64,000 bases of DNA from Streptomyces sp. BA2 (GTDB lineage: Bacteria > Actinomycetota > Actinomycetes > Streptomycetales > Streptomycetaceae): the NCBI RefSeq assembly GCF_009769735.1, contig NZ_WSRO01000002.1, positions 3,360,001 through 3,424,000 of the forward strand, read 5' to 3'. Under the pieces are notes generated by a model that saw only the letters and a program-made list of their open reading frames with translations, searched no databases and was not told the origin of the DNA. Both the position numbers and the translations under genes were made by a program. Below, one piece after another: positions 10,368-18,492 of the stretch. Each line of letters opens with the position of its first letter. Position 1 is the first letter of the stretch.

Positions 10368-10970
10368 TCACTTGCCCCTGCATGAGCACGTCGGATCGGG
10401 CTGCTGCGGCGGCGGGTCGGGCGTGGCGGTCACCGTGACGGTCGCCGCGGGCGGCTGGTCGGGCTCATCCGGCTGGTCCGGATCCTCGGGCTGCTCCGGT
10501 TCGTCGCCTCCGGCGCAGTCGCCGAGTACGTCCACGCGGAACCACTCCTTGCCGTCGACCTTGGCGGTGAGGTTCCCGCGTACGCAGTGTCCGTCGACGA
10601 CGGACCACACCGAGCCCTTGACGGTGACCTCGCTGGTGTTGTCCGAACCCTTTCCGTTCCTGGCCTGCCCCTGGCAGTCGACGGTGACGGCGGTGTCGCG
10701 GTCCGGAGAGCCGCTGGACGGTGTGACCCGGTCCTTGTAGCGGGCGTTACAGCTGATCCACAGCACGTCGAGGTGCTGCCGCTCCAGCTCCTTGGTCGCC
10801 ATTTCGTCGGTGGTGATCGCGACGGCCGCGGTGTTCATGCCTCCATCGACCGGGTCGCACGCGGTGACCCCGATCACCGCCGCCCCCGCGAACCCGACGG
10901 CGTACAGCACCCGCCGGCGCCGTCCGCGTACGTCCACCGCACGATCACGTAAGCGCCTCAATGCCCCCAT
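10368..10970 (-). CDS. putative secreted lipoprotein, function unknown
   Basis: A 200-residue protein that I do not recognise. The N terminus is Arg-rich up to residue 20, followed by a hydrophobic stretch ending in V-T-A-C at residues 35-38, a plausible though non-canonical lipobox. The mature part contains several Cys (ISCNARY, VDCQGQ, GHCVRG, GDCAGG), likely disulphide-forming outside the cell. A Pro/Glu/Asp-rich tail ends in a TCSC motif. It may be a membrane-anchored extracellular protein. The gene is separated from rsmE by about 80 nt and from the tricorn-like gene by 45 nt, all on the same strand, so it may be co-transcribed with one of them. Confidence 0.75.
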   Translation of the reverse strand: MGALRRLRDRAVDVRGRRRRVLYAVGFAGAAVIGVTACDPVDGGMNTAAVAITTDEMATKELERQHLDVLWISCNARYKDRVTPSSGSPDRDTAVTVDCQGQARNGKGSDNTSEVTVKGSVWSVVDGHCVRGNLTAKVDGKEWFRVDVLGDCAGGDEPEQPEDPDQPDEPDQPPAATVTVTATPDPPPQQPDPTCSCRGK

Positions 10971-11048
10971 AGGCGGCAGAGTGCCACTACTAGCCGCGTG
11001 ACGGTAGACCCCTTTGCGTCCACTCCCCCGGGTTCCGCCCCGGCGGGT

Positions 11049-11816
11049 TCAGGACCAGCGGCCCGTGCGTCCCAGGAGCAGTGCGGCCGCCGCCGTCCCC
11101 GCGGTCGACGTACGCAACACGCTGCGCCCCAGGCGGTACGGCTTCGCGCCCGCGTCCGCGAAGGACGCCAGTTCGTCCGGGGATACGCCGCCCTCGGGGC
11201 CGACCACGAGGACGATGTGCCCGGCCGTCGGGAGGTCGGCTGTGGCCAGCGGTTCGCTGCCCTCCTCGTGCAGGACCGCGGCGAGGTCGGCGGAGGCGAG
11301 CAGCGCCGCCACCTGCTTGGTCGACGCGGCCTCCGCGACCTCGGGGAAGCGCACCCGGCGCGACTGCTTGCCCGCCTCGCGCGCCGTGGCACGCCACTTG
11401 CCGAGCGCCTTGAGGCCGCGCTCGCCCTTCCACTGTGTGATGCAGCGCGACGCGGACCAGGGCACGATCGCGTCGACGCCGGTCTCCGTCATGGTCTCGA
11501 CGGCGAGTTCACCGCGATCCCCCTTGGGCAGCGCCTGTACGACGGTGATCCGGGGCTCCTGCGGCGCCTCTTCCTGTACGGAGTCCATCCGCAGGATCAG
11601 CCGGTCCTTGCCCTCGGTGTCCAGGACCACGCACTCGGCCCAGCGCCCGGCCCCGTCGGTCAGGACGACGTCCTCACCGGCGTGCAGCCGCTTCACGGAG
11701 ACGGCATGGCGTCCTTCGGGACCGTCGAGTACGTAGCGCCCCTCGCCGCCCGCGGCCGTGTTCTCGAAGGTCTCGAAGGTCTCGAAGGTCTCGACGACGA
11801 AGACGGGCGCGGTCAC
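11049..11816 (-). CDS. rsmE: 16S rRNA (uracil1498-N3)-methyltransferase
   Basis: A 255-residue SPOUT-class methyltransferase that modifies U1498 of 16S rRNA. The AdoMet-binding knot is clear: VVGPEGGVSPDEL near residue 205 and LRTSTAGTAA near 235. A PUA-like N-terminal domain contains RYVLDGPEGRHAVSVKRL. The GTG start at 11816 overlaps the TGA of the upstream nitronate monooxygenase gene (GTGA), which fixes the start; an in-frame extension further upstream is only noise. A 9-bp minisatellite near the N terminus encodes FETFETFE, an unusual insertion of low-complexity sequence in the first 20 residues. Confidence 0.95.
   Translation of the reverse strand: MTAPVFVVETFETFETFENTAAGGEGRYVLDGPEGRHAVSVKRLHAGEDVVLTDGAGRWAECVVLDTEGKDRLILRMDSVQEEAPQEPRITVVQALPKGDRGELAVETMTETGVDAIVPWSASRCITQWKGERGLKALGKWRATAREAGKQSRRVRFPEVAEAASTKQVAALLASADLAAVLHEEGSEPLATADLPTAGHIVLVVGPEGGVSPDELASFADAGAKPYRLGRSVLRTSTAGTAAAALLLGRTGRWS
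11761..11796. repeat. 9-bp minisatellite inside the rsmE 5' end
   Basis: Four tandem 9-bp units (GTCTCGAAG and single-base variants) encode the repeated tripeptide Phe-Glu-Thr near the N terminus of RsmE. The period is a multiple of three, so copy-number change would keep the frame. Confidence 0.85.
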
Positions 11817-12910
11817 GCCTGGCTCCCGGGGTGGGTCCCCTGCTGCCCCCCGGCCGCCAACACGTCCTTCGCCGCGGCCAGTTCGGCCGCGAGGACCTCC
11901 ACGAGCTGCCCCGCGGGAAGCTCCCGCGCCATGCGGTGGCCCTGCCCCGCCCACAGCGCCATGCCCTGCGCGTCACCGGCCTTGGCCGCGGCCTTGCGCA
12001 GGCCGCTGGTGAGGTGGTGGATCTGGGGGTAGGCGGCGGGGGCGTAAGGGCCGTGCTCGCGCATGAAGCGGTTGACCAGGCCCCGCGCGGGGCGTCCTGA
12101 GAAGGCGCGGGTCAGTTCGGTCCGGGTGAACAGCGGGTTGGTCATGGCCTGCTTGTGCAGGACGTTCGCGCCCGACTCGGGGCAGACCAGGAAGGCCGTG
12201 CCGAGCTGCGCGGCGTCCGCGCCTGCCGCGAGCACCGCGGCGATCTGCGAGCCGCGCATCAGACCGCCGGCCGCGACGACGGGGATCTGCACGGTGTCGC
12301 GCACCTGCGCGATGAGCGAGAGAAGGCCGATTCCGGCGCCGTCCGTCTCGGGGTTGTCGCGGTGCGTGCCCTGGTGGCCACCGGCCTCGATGCCCTGCAC
12401 ACACACGGCGTCGGCGCCCGACCACTGGGCGGTCTGCGCCTCTTCGGGCGAGGTGACGGTGGCGACGGTGATGGTGCCGACCCGCGCGAAGGCGTCGAAG
12501 ACGTCGCGGGTGGGGCAGCCGAAGGTGAACGACACCAGCGGCACCGGGTCCTCGACGAGGATCGCGAGCTTGGCGTCGTAGCCGTCGTCGCGTCCGCTGT
12601 CCGGATCGCCGAGCTGCGTCTCGTACCAGGCGGCCTCACCGGCGAGCTGGTTGCGGTAGACGTCGACGGCGGCGGCGTCGGCGTACTCGGGCTGCGGCAT
12701 GAACAGATTCACGCCGAACGGGCGGCTCGTGAGCCCCCGCAGCTGTTTGATCTCCTGGTACATCCCGTCGGCGGTTTTGTACCCGGCGGCGAGATATCCG
12801 AGCCCCCCGGCCTCGGACACGGCCGCGGCGAGCTGGGGGCACGAAGCGCCGCCCGCCATGGGGGCCTGCACGATCGGAAGGCGGCAGAGATCGGTCAGTG
12901 CGGAGGACAT
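11813..12910 (-). CDS. nitronate monooxygenase-family flavoprotein
   Basis: A 365-residue FMN-dependent TIM-barrel protein of the nitronate monooxygenase/2-nitropropane dioxygenase family. The N terminus has the family motif PIVQAPMAGG near residues 11-20, and the phosphate-binding region QGIEAGGHQGTH lies near residue 170 with the conserved His. It should oxidise alkyl nitronates, or act as a related enoyl-reductase-type flavoenzyme. The ATG at 12910 is chosen because MSSALTDLCRLPIVQAP is the expected N terminus; the open frame upstream is shadow sequence. The stop overlaps the rsmE start by GTGA, so the two genes are coupled. A strong hairpin at 13033-13072 separates it from dnaJ. Confidence 0.92.
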   Translation of the reverse strand: MSSALTDLCRLPIVQAPMAGGASCPQLAAAVSEAGGLGYLAAGYKTADGMYQEIKQLRGLTSRPFGVNLFMPQPEYADAAAVDVYRNQLAGEAAWYETQLGDPDSGRDDGYDAKLAILVEDPVPLVSFTFGCPTRDVFDAFARVGTITVATVTSPEEAQTAQWSGADAVCVQGIEAGGHQGTHRDNPETDGAGIGLLSLIAQVRDTVQIPVVAAGGLMRGSQIAAVLAAGADAAQLGTAFLVCPESGANVLHKQAMTNPLFTRTELTRAFSGRPARGLVNRFMREHGPYAPAAYPQIHHLTSGLRKAAAKAGDAQGMALWAGQGHRMARELPAGQLVEVLAAELAAAKDVLAAGGQQGTHPGSQA

Positions 12911-12991
12911 GAACGCATCGTGCCATGCCCTGGGCGGGCGGCCGAATCGCCCCTTGCGCCTTGCCCGCGGGCGCCTGCGGCGGGCTACAGA

Positions 12992-13022
12992 CTTTCCCGC
13001 CCACCCACCCGGCACCCCGCAG
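12992..13022. repeat. dispersed CTTTCCCGCCCACCC repeat, copy 2
   Basis: Second copy of the intergenic element described at 6956, here starting CTTTCCCGCCCACCCACCC and ending CCCCGCAG. It lies between the nitronate monooxygenase start and the dnaJ terminator. Confidence 0.7.
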
Positions 13023-13032
13023 AAATCGGCAA

Positions 13033-13072
13033 TGCTCCGGCGCCGGAGGGCAAACCCTCCGGCACCGGAGCA
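13033..13072 (-). terminator. strong hairpin terminator after dnaJ
   Basis: Two 18-nt arms (13033-13050 and 13055-13072) are complementary except at one position and enclose a CAAA loop. The hairpin starts 8 nt beyond the dnaJ stop codon. It has no long T-tract, which is usual for Streptomyces terminators. Confidence 0.8.
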
Positions 13073-13080
13073 CCGAAATC

Positions 13081-14220
13081 TCAGCGACCGTTGAACGCGT
13101 CCTTGAGGCGTGAGAACAAGCCCTGCTGCCCCGGCTGGAACTGCCCCGTGGGCCGCTCCTCGCCCCGCAGCACCGCCAGCTCCCGAAGGACCCGCTCCTG
13201 CTCCGCGTCCAGCTTGCTCGGCGTGAGGACCTCGACGTGCACGATGAGGTCTCCGCGACCGCCGCCCCGCAGGTGCGTGATGCCCCTGCCGTGCAGCGGC
13301 ACCGACTGACCGGACTGCGTGCCCGGCCGGATGTCGACCTCTTCCAGGCCGTCCAGCGTCTCCAGGGGCACCTTGGTGCCCAGAGCCGCGGCCGTCATCG
13401 GGATGGTGACCGTGCAGTGCAGATCGTCCCCGCGCCGCTGGAACACGGCGTGCGGCAGCTCGTGGATCTCCACGTACAGGTCGCCGGCGGGGCCGCCGCC
13501 GGGGCCGACCTCGCCCTCGCCCGCGAGCTGGATCCGCGTGCCGTTGTCGACACCGGCGGGGATCTTCACGGTGAGCGTCCGCCGCGACCGGATGCGGCCG
13601 TCGCCGGCGCACTCGGGGCACGGAGTGGGCACGACCGTGCCGAAGCCCTGGCACTGCGGGCACGGCCGCGACGTCATGACCTGACCGAGGAAGGACCGCG
13701 TGACCTGCGACACCTCGCCGCGACCGCGGCACATGTCACACGTTTGAGCGGATGTCCCCGGCGCGGCACCTTCACCGCTGCAGCTCGTACAGACGACCGC
13801 CGTGTCGACCTGTATGTCCTTGGTGGTCCCGAAGGCCGCCTCGTCCAGGTCGATCTCGAGCCGGATCATGGCGTCCTGGCCACGGCGCGTGCGCGACCGG
13901 GGGCCGCGCTGCGACGCCGTCCCGAAGAACGCGTCCATGATGTCCGAGAAGTTGCCGAAGCCACCGGCCCCGAAACCGCCCGCGCCCCCGCCTGCGCCCT
14001 GCTGGGACAGCGGGTCGCCGCCGAGGTCGTAGACCTGCTTCTTCTGCGGGTCCGACAACACCTCGTACGCGGCGTTGATCTCCTTGAAGCGCTCCTGAGT
14101 CTTCGGATCCGGATTCACGTCCGGGTGAAGCTCTCGCGCAAGCCTCCGGAAGGCCTTCTTGATCTCGTCCTGGGAAGCGTCGCGGCGCACGCCTAGTACG
14201 GCGTAGTAGTCCGTGGCCAC
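13081..14220 (-). CDS. dnaJ: molecular chaperone DnaJ
   Basis: A 379-residue type I DnaJ co-chaperone that stimulates DnaK ATPase and delivers unfolded clients. The J domain covers residues 1-65 with the HPD tripeptide in ELHPDVNPD, followed by a Gly-rich linker. The zinc-finger region holds four Cys-pair motifs (VCTSCSGEG, TCDMCRGRG, PCPQCQGFG, PCPECAGDG) at about 145-215, then the C-terminal substrate-binding domains. It starts with GTG at 14220, immediately after the hrcA stop at 14221-14223. It is therefore the second gene of an hrcA-dnaJ operon presumably controlled by the CIRCE site upstream of hrcA. This is the copy not linked to dnaK. Confidence 0.97.
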   Translation of the reverse strand: MATDYYAVLGVRRDASQDEIKKAFRRLARELHPDVNPDPKTQERFKEINAAYEVLSDPQKKQVYDLGGDPLSQQGAGGGAGGFGAGGFGNFSDIMDAFFGTASQRGPRSRTRRGQDAMIRLEIDLDEAAFGTTKDIQVDTAVVCTSCSGEGAAPGTSAQTCDMCRGRGEVSQVTRSFLGQVMTSRPCPQCQGFGTVVPTPCPECAGDGRIRSRRTLTVKIPAGVDNGTRIQLAGEGEVGPGGGPAGDLYVEIHELPHAVFQRRGDDLHCTVTIPMTAAALGTKVPLETLDGLEEVDIRPGTQSGQSVPLHGRGITHLRGGGRGDLIVHVEVLTPSKLDAEQERVLRELAVLRGEERPTGQFQPGQQGLFSRLKDAFNGR

Positions 14221-15237
14221 TTACGACTCCGCCAGGATCTGTCCGACGTAACGTGCCACTGCGCGTACTGCTCCCATCGTTCCCGGATAGTCCATGCGGG
14301 TCGGGCCGACCACGCCGAGTTTGGCTACTGCCTCGCTGCCCGAACCGTAGCCGACGGAGACCACGGAAGTGGAGCTGAGTCCCTCATGGGCGTTCTCGTG
14401 ACCGATCCGTACGGTCATGCCCGAATCCGTGGCCTCGCCAAGCAACTTGAGCAGGACGACCTGCTCCTCAAGAGCCTCCAGGACGGGCCTGATGGTGAGG
14501 GGAAAGTCATGTCCGAAGCGGGTGAGATTGGCCGTTCCGCCGATCATCAGCCGCTCCTCGGTCTCCTCGACGAGGGTTTCGAGGAGGGTGGAGAGCACCG
14601 TCGCCACCGTGCCCCGGTCCTCCGCGTCGAAGGACTCCGTCATGTCCTGCACCAGCTGCGGCACATCCGCGAAGCGGCGGCCCGCGACCCGGCTGTTGAG
14701 CCGCGCCCGCAGATCCGCGAGCGAGGTCTCGCCGAACGGTGCGGGACAGTCGATCATGCGCTGCTCGACCCGGCCCGTGTCCGTGATCAGTACGAGCATC
14801 AGGCGGGCGGGAGCCAGCGAGAGCAGCTCCACGTGCCGCACCGTCGAGCGGGTGAGGGACGGATACTGCACGACCGCGACCTGCCGGGTCAGCTGCGCGA
14901 GCAGCCGCACCGTGCGCGCCACGACGTCGTCGAGGTCGACGGCGCCGTCGAGGAAGTTCTGGATGGCCCTGCGCTCCGGCGCCGCCATCGGCTTGACGCC
15001 CGCGAGCTTGTCGACGAAGAGGCGGTACCCCTTGTCGGTCGGGATGCGGCCCGCGCTCGTGTGGGGCTGGGCGATGAACCCTTCCTCCTCCAGCGCCGCC
15101 ATGTCGTTGCGGACCGTGGCCGGGGAGACCCCGAGGCTGTGCCGCTCGGTGAGCGCCTTGGAGCCGACGGGCTCCTCGGTGCCGACGTAGTCGTGGACGA
15201 TGGCGCGCAGCACCTCGAGCCTGCGTTCATTCAGCAT
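14221..15237 (-). CDS. hrcA: heat-inducible transcription repressor HrcA
   Basis: A 338-residue repressor that binds CIRCE elements and controls class I heat-shock genes. The N-terminal winged helix ([18 protein letters not shown], then [18 protein letters not shown]) is the DNA-binding part. The central GAF-like and C-terminal domains ([34 protein letters not shown]) are complete. The ATG at 15237 gives the canonical N terminus; an open frame running on to 16503 is an artefact of high G+C. A CIRCE operator lies 54 nt upstream of the start, so autoregulation is likely. dnaJ follows with no gap. Confidence 0.97.
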   Translation of the reverse strand: MLNERRLEVLRAIVHDYVGTEEPVGSKALTERHSLGVSPATVRNDMAALEEEGFIAQPHTSAGRIPTDKGYRLFVDKLAGVKPMAAPERRAIQNFLDGAVDLDDVVARTVRLLAQLTRQVAVVQYPSLTRSTVRHVELLSLAPARLMLVLITDTGRVEQRMIDCPAPFGETSLADLRARLNSRVAGRRFADVPQLVQDMTESFDAEDRGTVATVLSTLLETLVEETEERLMIGGTANLTRFGHDFPLTIRPVLEALEEQVVLLKLLGEATDSGMTVRIGHENAHEGLSSTSVVSVGYGSGSEAVAKLGVVGPTRMDYPGTMGAVRAVARYVGQILAES

Positions 15238-15290
15238 CCGCGCACACCTCCACCGTTTTGCCCTGAAACCTGTCTGCCCTGCGGCTGTGC

Positions 15291-15317
15291 CTGGCACTCC
15301 CCGCGGGCGAGTGCCAG
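15291..15317 (-). promoter_or_regulatory. CIRCE operator upstream of hrcA
   Basis: A perfect inverted repeat with 9-bp arms CTGGCACTC and GAGTGCCAG separated by exactly 9 bp. The classical CIRCE is TTAGCACTC-N9-GAGTGCTAA; the inner GCACTC/GAGTGC cores and the spacing are identical, and the outer bases are shifted toward G+C. On the minus strand a TACACT -10-like hexamer lies at about 15333-15338 just upstream of it, so HrcA bound here would block early transcription. Confidence 0.9.
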
Positions 15318-15426
15318 CCTGTACCGCGCCCAGTGTACGGCCGCGAGGTACGACCCCGGCAAGGGCCGGACCTCCTGTGTCGGTCCGGCAGGCGAGGCGG
15401 CGGCTGCCAAGGCGCCCGTGCGGGGC

Positions 15427-15432
15427 TAGCGT
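15427..15432 (+). promoter_or_regulatory. candidate -10 box for a leaderless MBL-fold gene transcript
   Basis: TAGCGT fits the TANNNT -10 pattern and ends 6 bp before the ATG at 15439, leaving no room for a ribosome-binding site. A CTGCCA hexamer lies 17 bp upstream. This suggests transcription starts at or beside the start codon. Confidence 0.45.
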
Positions 15433-15438
15433 CGACTC

Positions 15439-16182
15439 ATGGACGTGGCACTGGCTTGGGACGAGGCGGGCTGGGAGCGGCTCGCGCCGCATGTGGGACG
15501 GCGGCGCCTCCCGGTGTGGGACTGCACGGCGGGCCTTGTCGTCGGCGGCGAATCGGCGCTGATGATCGAGGCGGGGGCGACCCTGCGCGAGGGGGCACAG
15601 TTGCGCACCCAGGCGCGCGACATCCTCGGCGGGGGCCGCCGGGTCACGCACCTCGCTCTGACGCACCCGCACTTCGACCATGTCCTTGGCGCCGCGGCGT
15701 TCGCGGGCGTGGAGGTGTACGGCGCGGTCGGCCTCGACGCTCTCCTCGCGAGGGGCCGCGACGAACTGCGCCACGATGCCGTGCGGCAGGGCGTCGACCC
15801 GGACGCGGCCGCGGAGGCCGCCGATCTGCTCGTCCACCCGCACCACCTGGTGTGCGGGGAGTGGACGCTCGACCTGGGCGGCGGGGTGCAGGTGCTGCTC
15901 GCGAACGTCGGCCCGGGGCACTCGGGCCACGACCTGGCGGTCCTGGTCCCCGGCACGGACAGCTCTCCGGAGATCGTCTTCTGCGGAGACCTGGTCGAGG
16001 AGTCGGGCGAACCGCAGGCGGGGACGGACGCGGTCCCGAAGCGATGGCCGGCGGCGCTCGACCGGCTCCTCTCCCTGGGCGGGGAGGACGCGCTGTACGT
16101 GCCGGGGCACGGTGCGGTGGTCGATGCGGCTTTTGTCCGTGCGCAACGCGCCACACTGGCGGCCCGCTTCGGCGTGTCGTAG
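15439..16182 (+). CDS. MBL-fold metallo-hydrolase
   Basis: A 247-residue metallo-beta-lactamase-fold hydrolase. Metal ligands are visible in [10 protein letters not shown] near residues 74-83, [10 protein letters not shown] near 160 and FCGDLVEES near 178, with a final GHGAVVD near residue 220. The substrate cannot be told from sequence; relatives include glyoxalase II-like and lactonase-like hydrolases. It is divergent from hrcA and lies 34 nt upstream of the DUF3097 gene on the same strand. The start has no Shine-Dalgarno sequence but a -10-like box 6 bp upstream, so a leaderless mRNA is likely. Confidence 0.9.
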   Translation: MDVALAWDEAGWERLAPHVGRRRLPVWDCTAGLVVGGESALMIEAGATLREGAQLRTQARDILGGGRRVTHLALTHPHFDHVLGAAAFAGVEVYGAVGLDALLARGRDELRHDAVRQGVDPDAAAEAADLLVHPHHLVCGEWTLDLGGGVQVLLANVGPGHSGHDLAVLVPGTDSSPEIVFCGDLVEESGEPQAGTDAVPKRWPAALDRLLSLGGEDALYVPGHGAVVDAAFVRAQRATLAARFGVS

Positions 16183-16203
16183 CCGGTCGTACGCCACTTC
16201 TCT

Positions 16204-16209
16204 TATCGT
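16204..16209 (+). promoter_or_regulatory. candidate -10 box for the DUF3097 gene
   Basis: TATCGT fits TANNNT and ends 7 bp before the ATG at 16217. This supports that ATG, rather than the GTG at 16211, as the start of a leaderless transcript. Confidence 0.4.
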
Positions 16210-16216
16210 CGTGCGA

Positions 16217-17050
16217 ATGCGCCAGTACTCCGCAGACCTCACGCCGCCGTGGAAGAAGCCGAAGCCCGTGCCGGAGGTCGCAGCGGATGCGGACCTCGTG
16301 GTGGAGGAGCTGAGCACCGGCTTCTGCGGGGCGGTGATCCGCTGCGAGAAGACGGCGGAGGGTCCGACGGTGACCCTGGAGGACCGCTTCGGCAAGCACC
16401 GCGTCTTCCCGATGACGCCGGGCGGCTTCGCCCTGGAGGGCCGGACGGTGACGCTGGTCCGCCCGTCGACTGCCGCTTCCTCCACCTCGCCTGTACGTCC
16501 CACACGTACCGCCTCGGGCTCGGTGGCCGTGCCGGGGGCGCGGGCCCGGGTCGCCCGTGCCGGGCGGATCTACGTCGAGGGGCGGCACGACGCGGAGCTG
16601 GTCGAGCGGGTGTGGGGCGACGACCTGCGGATCGAGGGTGTGGTCGTCGAGTACCTGGAGGGCATCGACGACCTCCCCGCGATCGTCGAGGAGTTCGCCC
16701 CCGGCCCTGACGCGCGTCTGGGCGTCCTGGTGGACCACTTGGTGCCCGGCTCCAAGGAGTCAAGGATCGCGGCGGCGGTGAGTTCTCCGTCGGCGCTGGT
16801 GGTGGGGCACCCCTACATCGACGTGTGGGAGGCGGTGAAGCCGTCCTCGGTGGGGATCGCTGCGTGGCCCCGCGTGCCGAGGGGGCTCGACTGGAAGACG
16901 GGCGTCTGCGAGGCCTTGGGCTGGCCGCCCCACACTGGCGCGGCCTGGCAACGGATCCTGGGCTCGGTACGCAGCTACCGGGATCTTGAACCGGCGCTGC
17001 TGGGCCGCGTGGAGGAACTGATCGACTTCGTCACGGCGGCTGATTCCTAG
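16217..17050 (+). CDS. DUF3097 family protein
   Basis: A 277-residue actinobacterial protein of unknown function that I recognise as DUF3097. It has an [15 protein letters not shown] terminus and an internal block beginning [18 protein letters not shown] near residue 115, which resembles a TOPRIM-like nucleotide-handling fold (EGRHDAEL, then [11 protein letters not shown]). The family is nearly confined to actinobacteria and no activity is established. The start at 16217 is preferred over much longer open frames because the family begins here and a -10-like box lies just upstream. A hairpin at 17052 directly follows the stop. Confidence 0.88.
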   Translation: MRQYSADLTPPWKKPKPVPEVAADADLVVEELSTGFCGAVIRCEKTAEGPTVTLEDRFGKHRVFPMTPGGFALEGRTVTLVRPSTAASSTSPVRPTRTASGSVAVPGARARVARAGRIYVEGRHDAELVERVWGDDLRIEGVVVEYLEGIDDLPAIVEEFAPGPDARLGVLVDHLVPGSKESRIAAAVSSPSALVVGHPYIDVWEAVKPSSVGIAAWPRVPRGLDWKTGVCEALGWPPHTGAAWQRILGSVRSYRDLEPALLGRVEELIDFVTAADS

Positions 17051-17051
17051 C

Positions 17052-17068
17052 CCGCCGCTGCGCGGCGG
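17052..17068 (+). terminator. hairpin after the DUF3097 gene
   Basis: CCGCCGC and GCGGCGG arms with a 3-nt loop begin 2 nt beyond the stop codon and are followed by ATCTTTCCC, so this is a probable intrinsic terminator. Confidence 0.65.
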
Positions 17069-17070
17069 AT

Positions 17071-17102
17071 CTTTCCCGCCCACCCGCCCGATTGCCCCGC
17101 AG
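17071..17102. repeat. dispersed CTTTCCCGCCCACCC repeat, copy 3
   Basis: Third copy of the element at 6956 and 12992: CTTTCCCGCCCACCCGCCCG followed by ATTGCCCCGCAG. It lies in the spacer between two convergent genes. Confidence 0.7.
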
Positions 17103-17109
17103 TTGCCTG

Positions 17110-17170
17110 TTTCAGCCCGTCCGGCGTTTGAGGACCGGGGTCTGGGGCGGAGCCCCAGTTTCGGGAAGGG
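17110..17170. repeat. Streptomyces intergenic repeat with hairpin
   Basis: The block running TTTCAGCCCGTCCGGCGTTTG and on through CTGGGGCGGAGCCCCAG is a motif I recall as very frequent between convergent Streptomyces genes. It contains a 7-bp stem (17142-17148 with 17152-17158) and may act as a terminator for hemW, which ends at 17209 on the minus strand. Confidence 0.6.
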
Positions 17171-17208
17171 GCGGGATTGGGGAAGGCCCCGCAGGGACCG
17201 CCCGAACC

Positions 17209-18441
17209 TCAGTCCACCAGGTCCCGCACCACCGCATCCGCCAGCAACCGCCCCCGCAGGGTAAGCACGGCCCGCCCCTCCTCGTAGGGCCCCGCCTGAA
17301 GGAGGCCGTCCGAGAGGGCCCGCCCCGCAGCCGCAAGCCCCGCAGGCCGCAGCAACGACAACGGACACCCCTCAAGCAGCCGCAGCTCCAGCAGAATCCG
17401 CTCCACCCGCCGATCCTCAGCGGCAAGAATCTCCCGCCCAGCCCCAGGCGAGCGCCCCGCGGCAAGAGCTCCCGCGTACGCCCCGGGATGCTTGACGTTC
17501 CACCACCGCACACCCCCCACGTGGCTGTGGGCCCCCGGCCCGGCCCCCCACCAGTCGGCCCCACGCCAGTACAGCTCGTTGTGCAGGCACCGCCCCGCGT
17601 CGGACGTGGCCCAGTTCGACACCTCGTACCAGGAGAACCCGGCACCCCCCAGCACCTCGTCGGCGATCAGATACCGGTCCGCGTGCACGTCGTCGTCCGT
17701 CATCGGCACCTCGCCACGCCGGATCCGCCGCGCCAGCTGCGTGCCCTCCTCGACGATCAGGGCGTAGGCGCTGACGTGGTCGGGTCCGGCCCCGATCGCC
17801 GCGTCGAGCGTGGCCCGCCAGTCGTGGTCCGTCTCGCCCGGCGTCCCGTAGATGAGGTCGAGGTTGACGTGCTCGAAGCCCGCGGCGCGCGCCTCCGCCA
17901 CGCAGGCCTCGGGCCGCCCGGGGGTGTGCGTGCGGTCGAGCACCTTCAGTACGTGCTGCTTGGCGCTCTGCATCCCGAAGGAGACGCGGTTGAAGCCTCC
18001 GGCCCGCAGCTCGCTCAGGTAGGCCGGGTCGACGGACTCGGGGTTCGCCTCGGTGGTGATCTCCGCGTCGTCCGCGAGCCCGAACTCCTCCCGTACGGCC
18101 CCCAGCATGCGGACCAGGTCGGCCGCGGCGAGCAGCGTCGGCGTACCGCCCCCGACGAAGACGGTCTGTACCGGGCGCGGGTCGTCCCCGAGGACCTTCC
18201 GCGCCATCCGTACCTCGTCGATCAAGGTGTCCGCGTAGTTGTCGCGTGAGGCGAGCACTCCGCCGGAGCCGCGCAGCTCGGTGGCGGTGTAGGTGTTGAA
18301 GTCGCAGTAGCCGCAGCGCGTGGCGCAGTACGGGACGTGGAGGTAGAAGCCGAGCGGACGCGTCCCCGCACCCGTGAGGGCGGACGCGGGCAGGGCCCCG
18401 TCCTCGGGCATGGGCTCACCATCGGGCAGTGCGGAAGGCAT
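17209..18441 (-). CDS. hemW: radical SAM heme chaperone HemW
   Basis: A 410-residue radical SAM protein of the HemW/oxygen-independent coproporphyrinogen oxidase-like family. The [4Fe-4S] motif CxxxCxxC is present as CATRCGYCDF near residues 39-48, with GGGTPTLL near residue 100 and the HemW C-terminal domain. HemW binds heme and helps insert it into respiratory enzymes, and is distinguished from HemN by the lack of the extra N-terminal Cys. Placement beside hrcA-dnaJ and lepA is conserved in many bacteria. It is transcribed away from the phosphatase gene at 18493, also on the minus strand, with a 51-nt gap. Confidence 0.93.
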   Translation of the reverse strand: MPSALPDGEPMPEDGALPASALTGAGTRPLGFYLHVPYCATRCGYCDFNTYTATELRGSGGVLASRDNYADTLIDEVRMARKVLGDDPRPVQTVFVGGGTPTLLAAADLVRMLGAVREEFGLADDAEITTEANPESVDPAYLSELRAGGFNRVSFGMQSAKQHVLKVLDRTHTPGRPEACVAEARAAGFEHVNLDLIYGTPGETDHDWRATLDAAIGAGPDHVSAYALIVEEGTQLARRIRRGEVPMTDDDVHADRYLIADEVLGGAGFSWYEVSNWATSDAGRCLHNELYWRGADWWGAGPGAHSHVGGVRWWNVKHPGAYAGALAAGRSPGAGREILAAEDRRVERILLELRLLEGCPLSLLRPAGLAAAGRALSDGLLQAGPYEEGRAVLTLRGRLLADAVVRDLVD

Positions 18442-18492
18442 ACCTTCGATTGTCCCGCACCGCGGAGGAACCCGAAGACCGAGCCGACGCCG

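Noticed and set aside
14221..16503. hrcA frame open for 2.3 kb
   Set aside because: Everything upstream of 15237 is low-complexity Arg/Pro sequence running through the CIRCE operator and the divergent MBL-fold gene; the HrcA N terminus is unmistakable at 15237.
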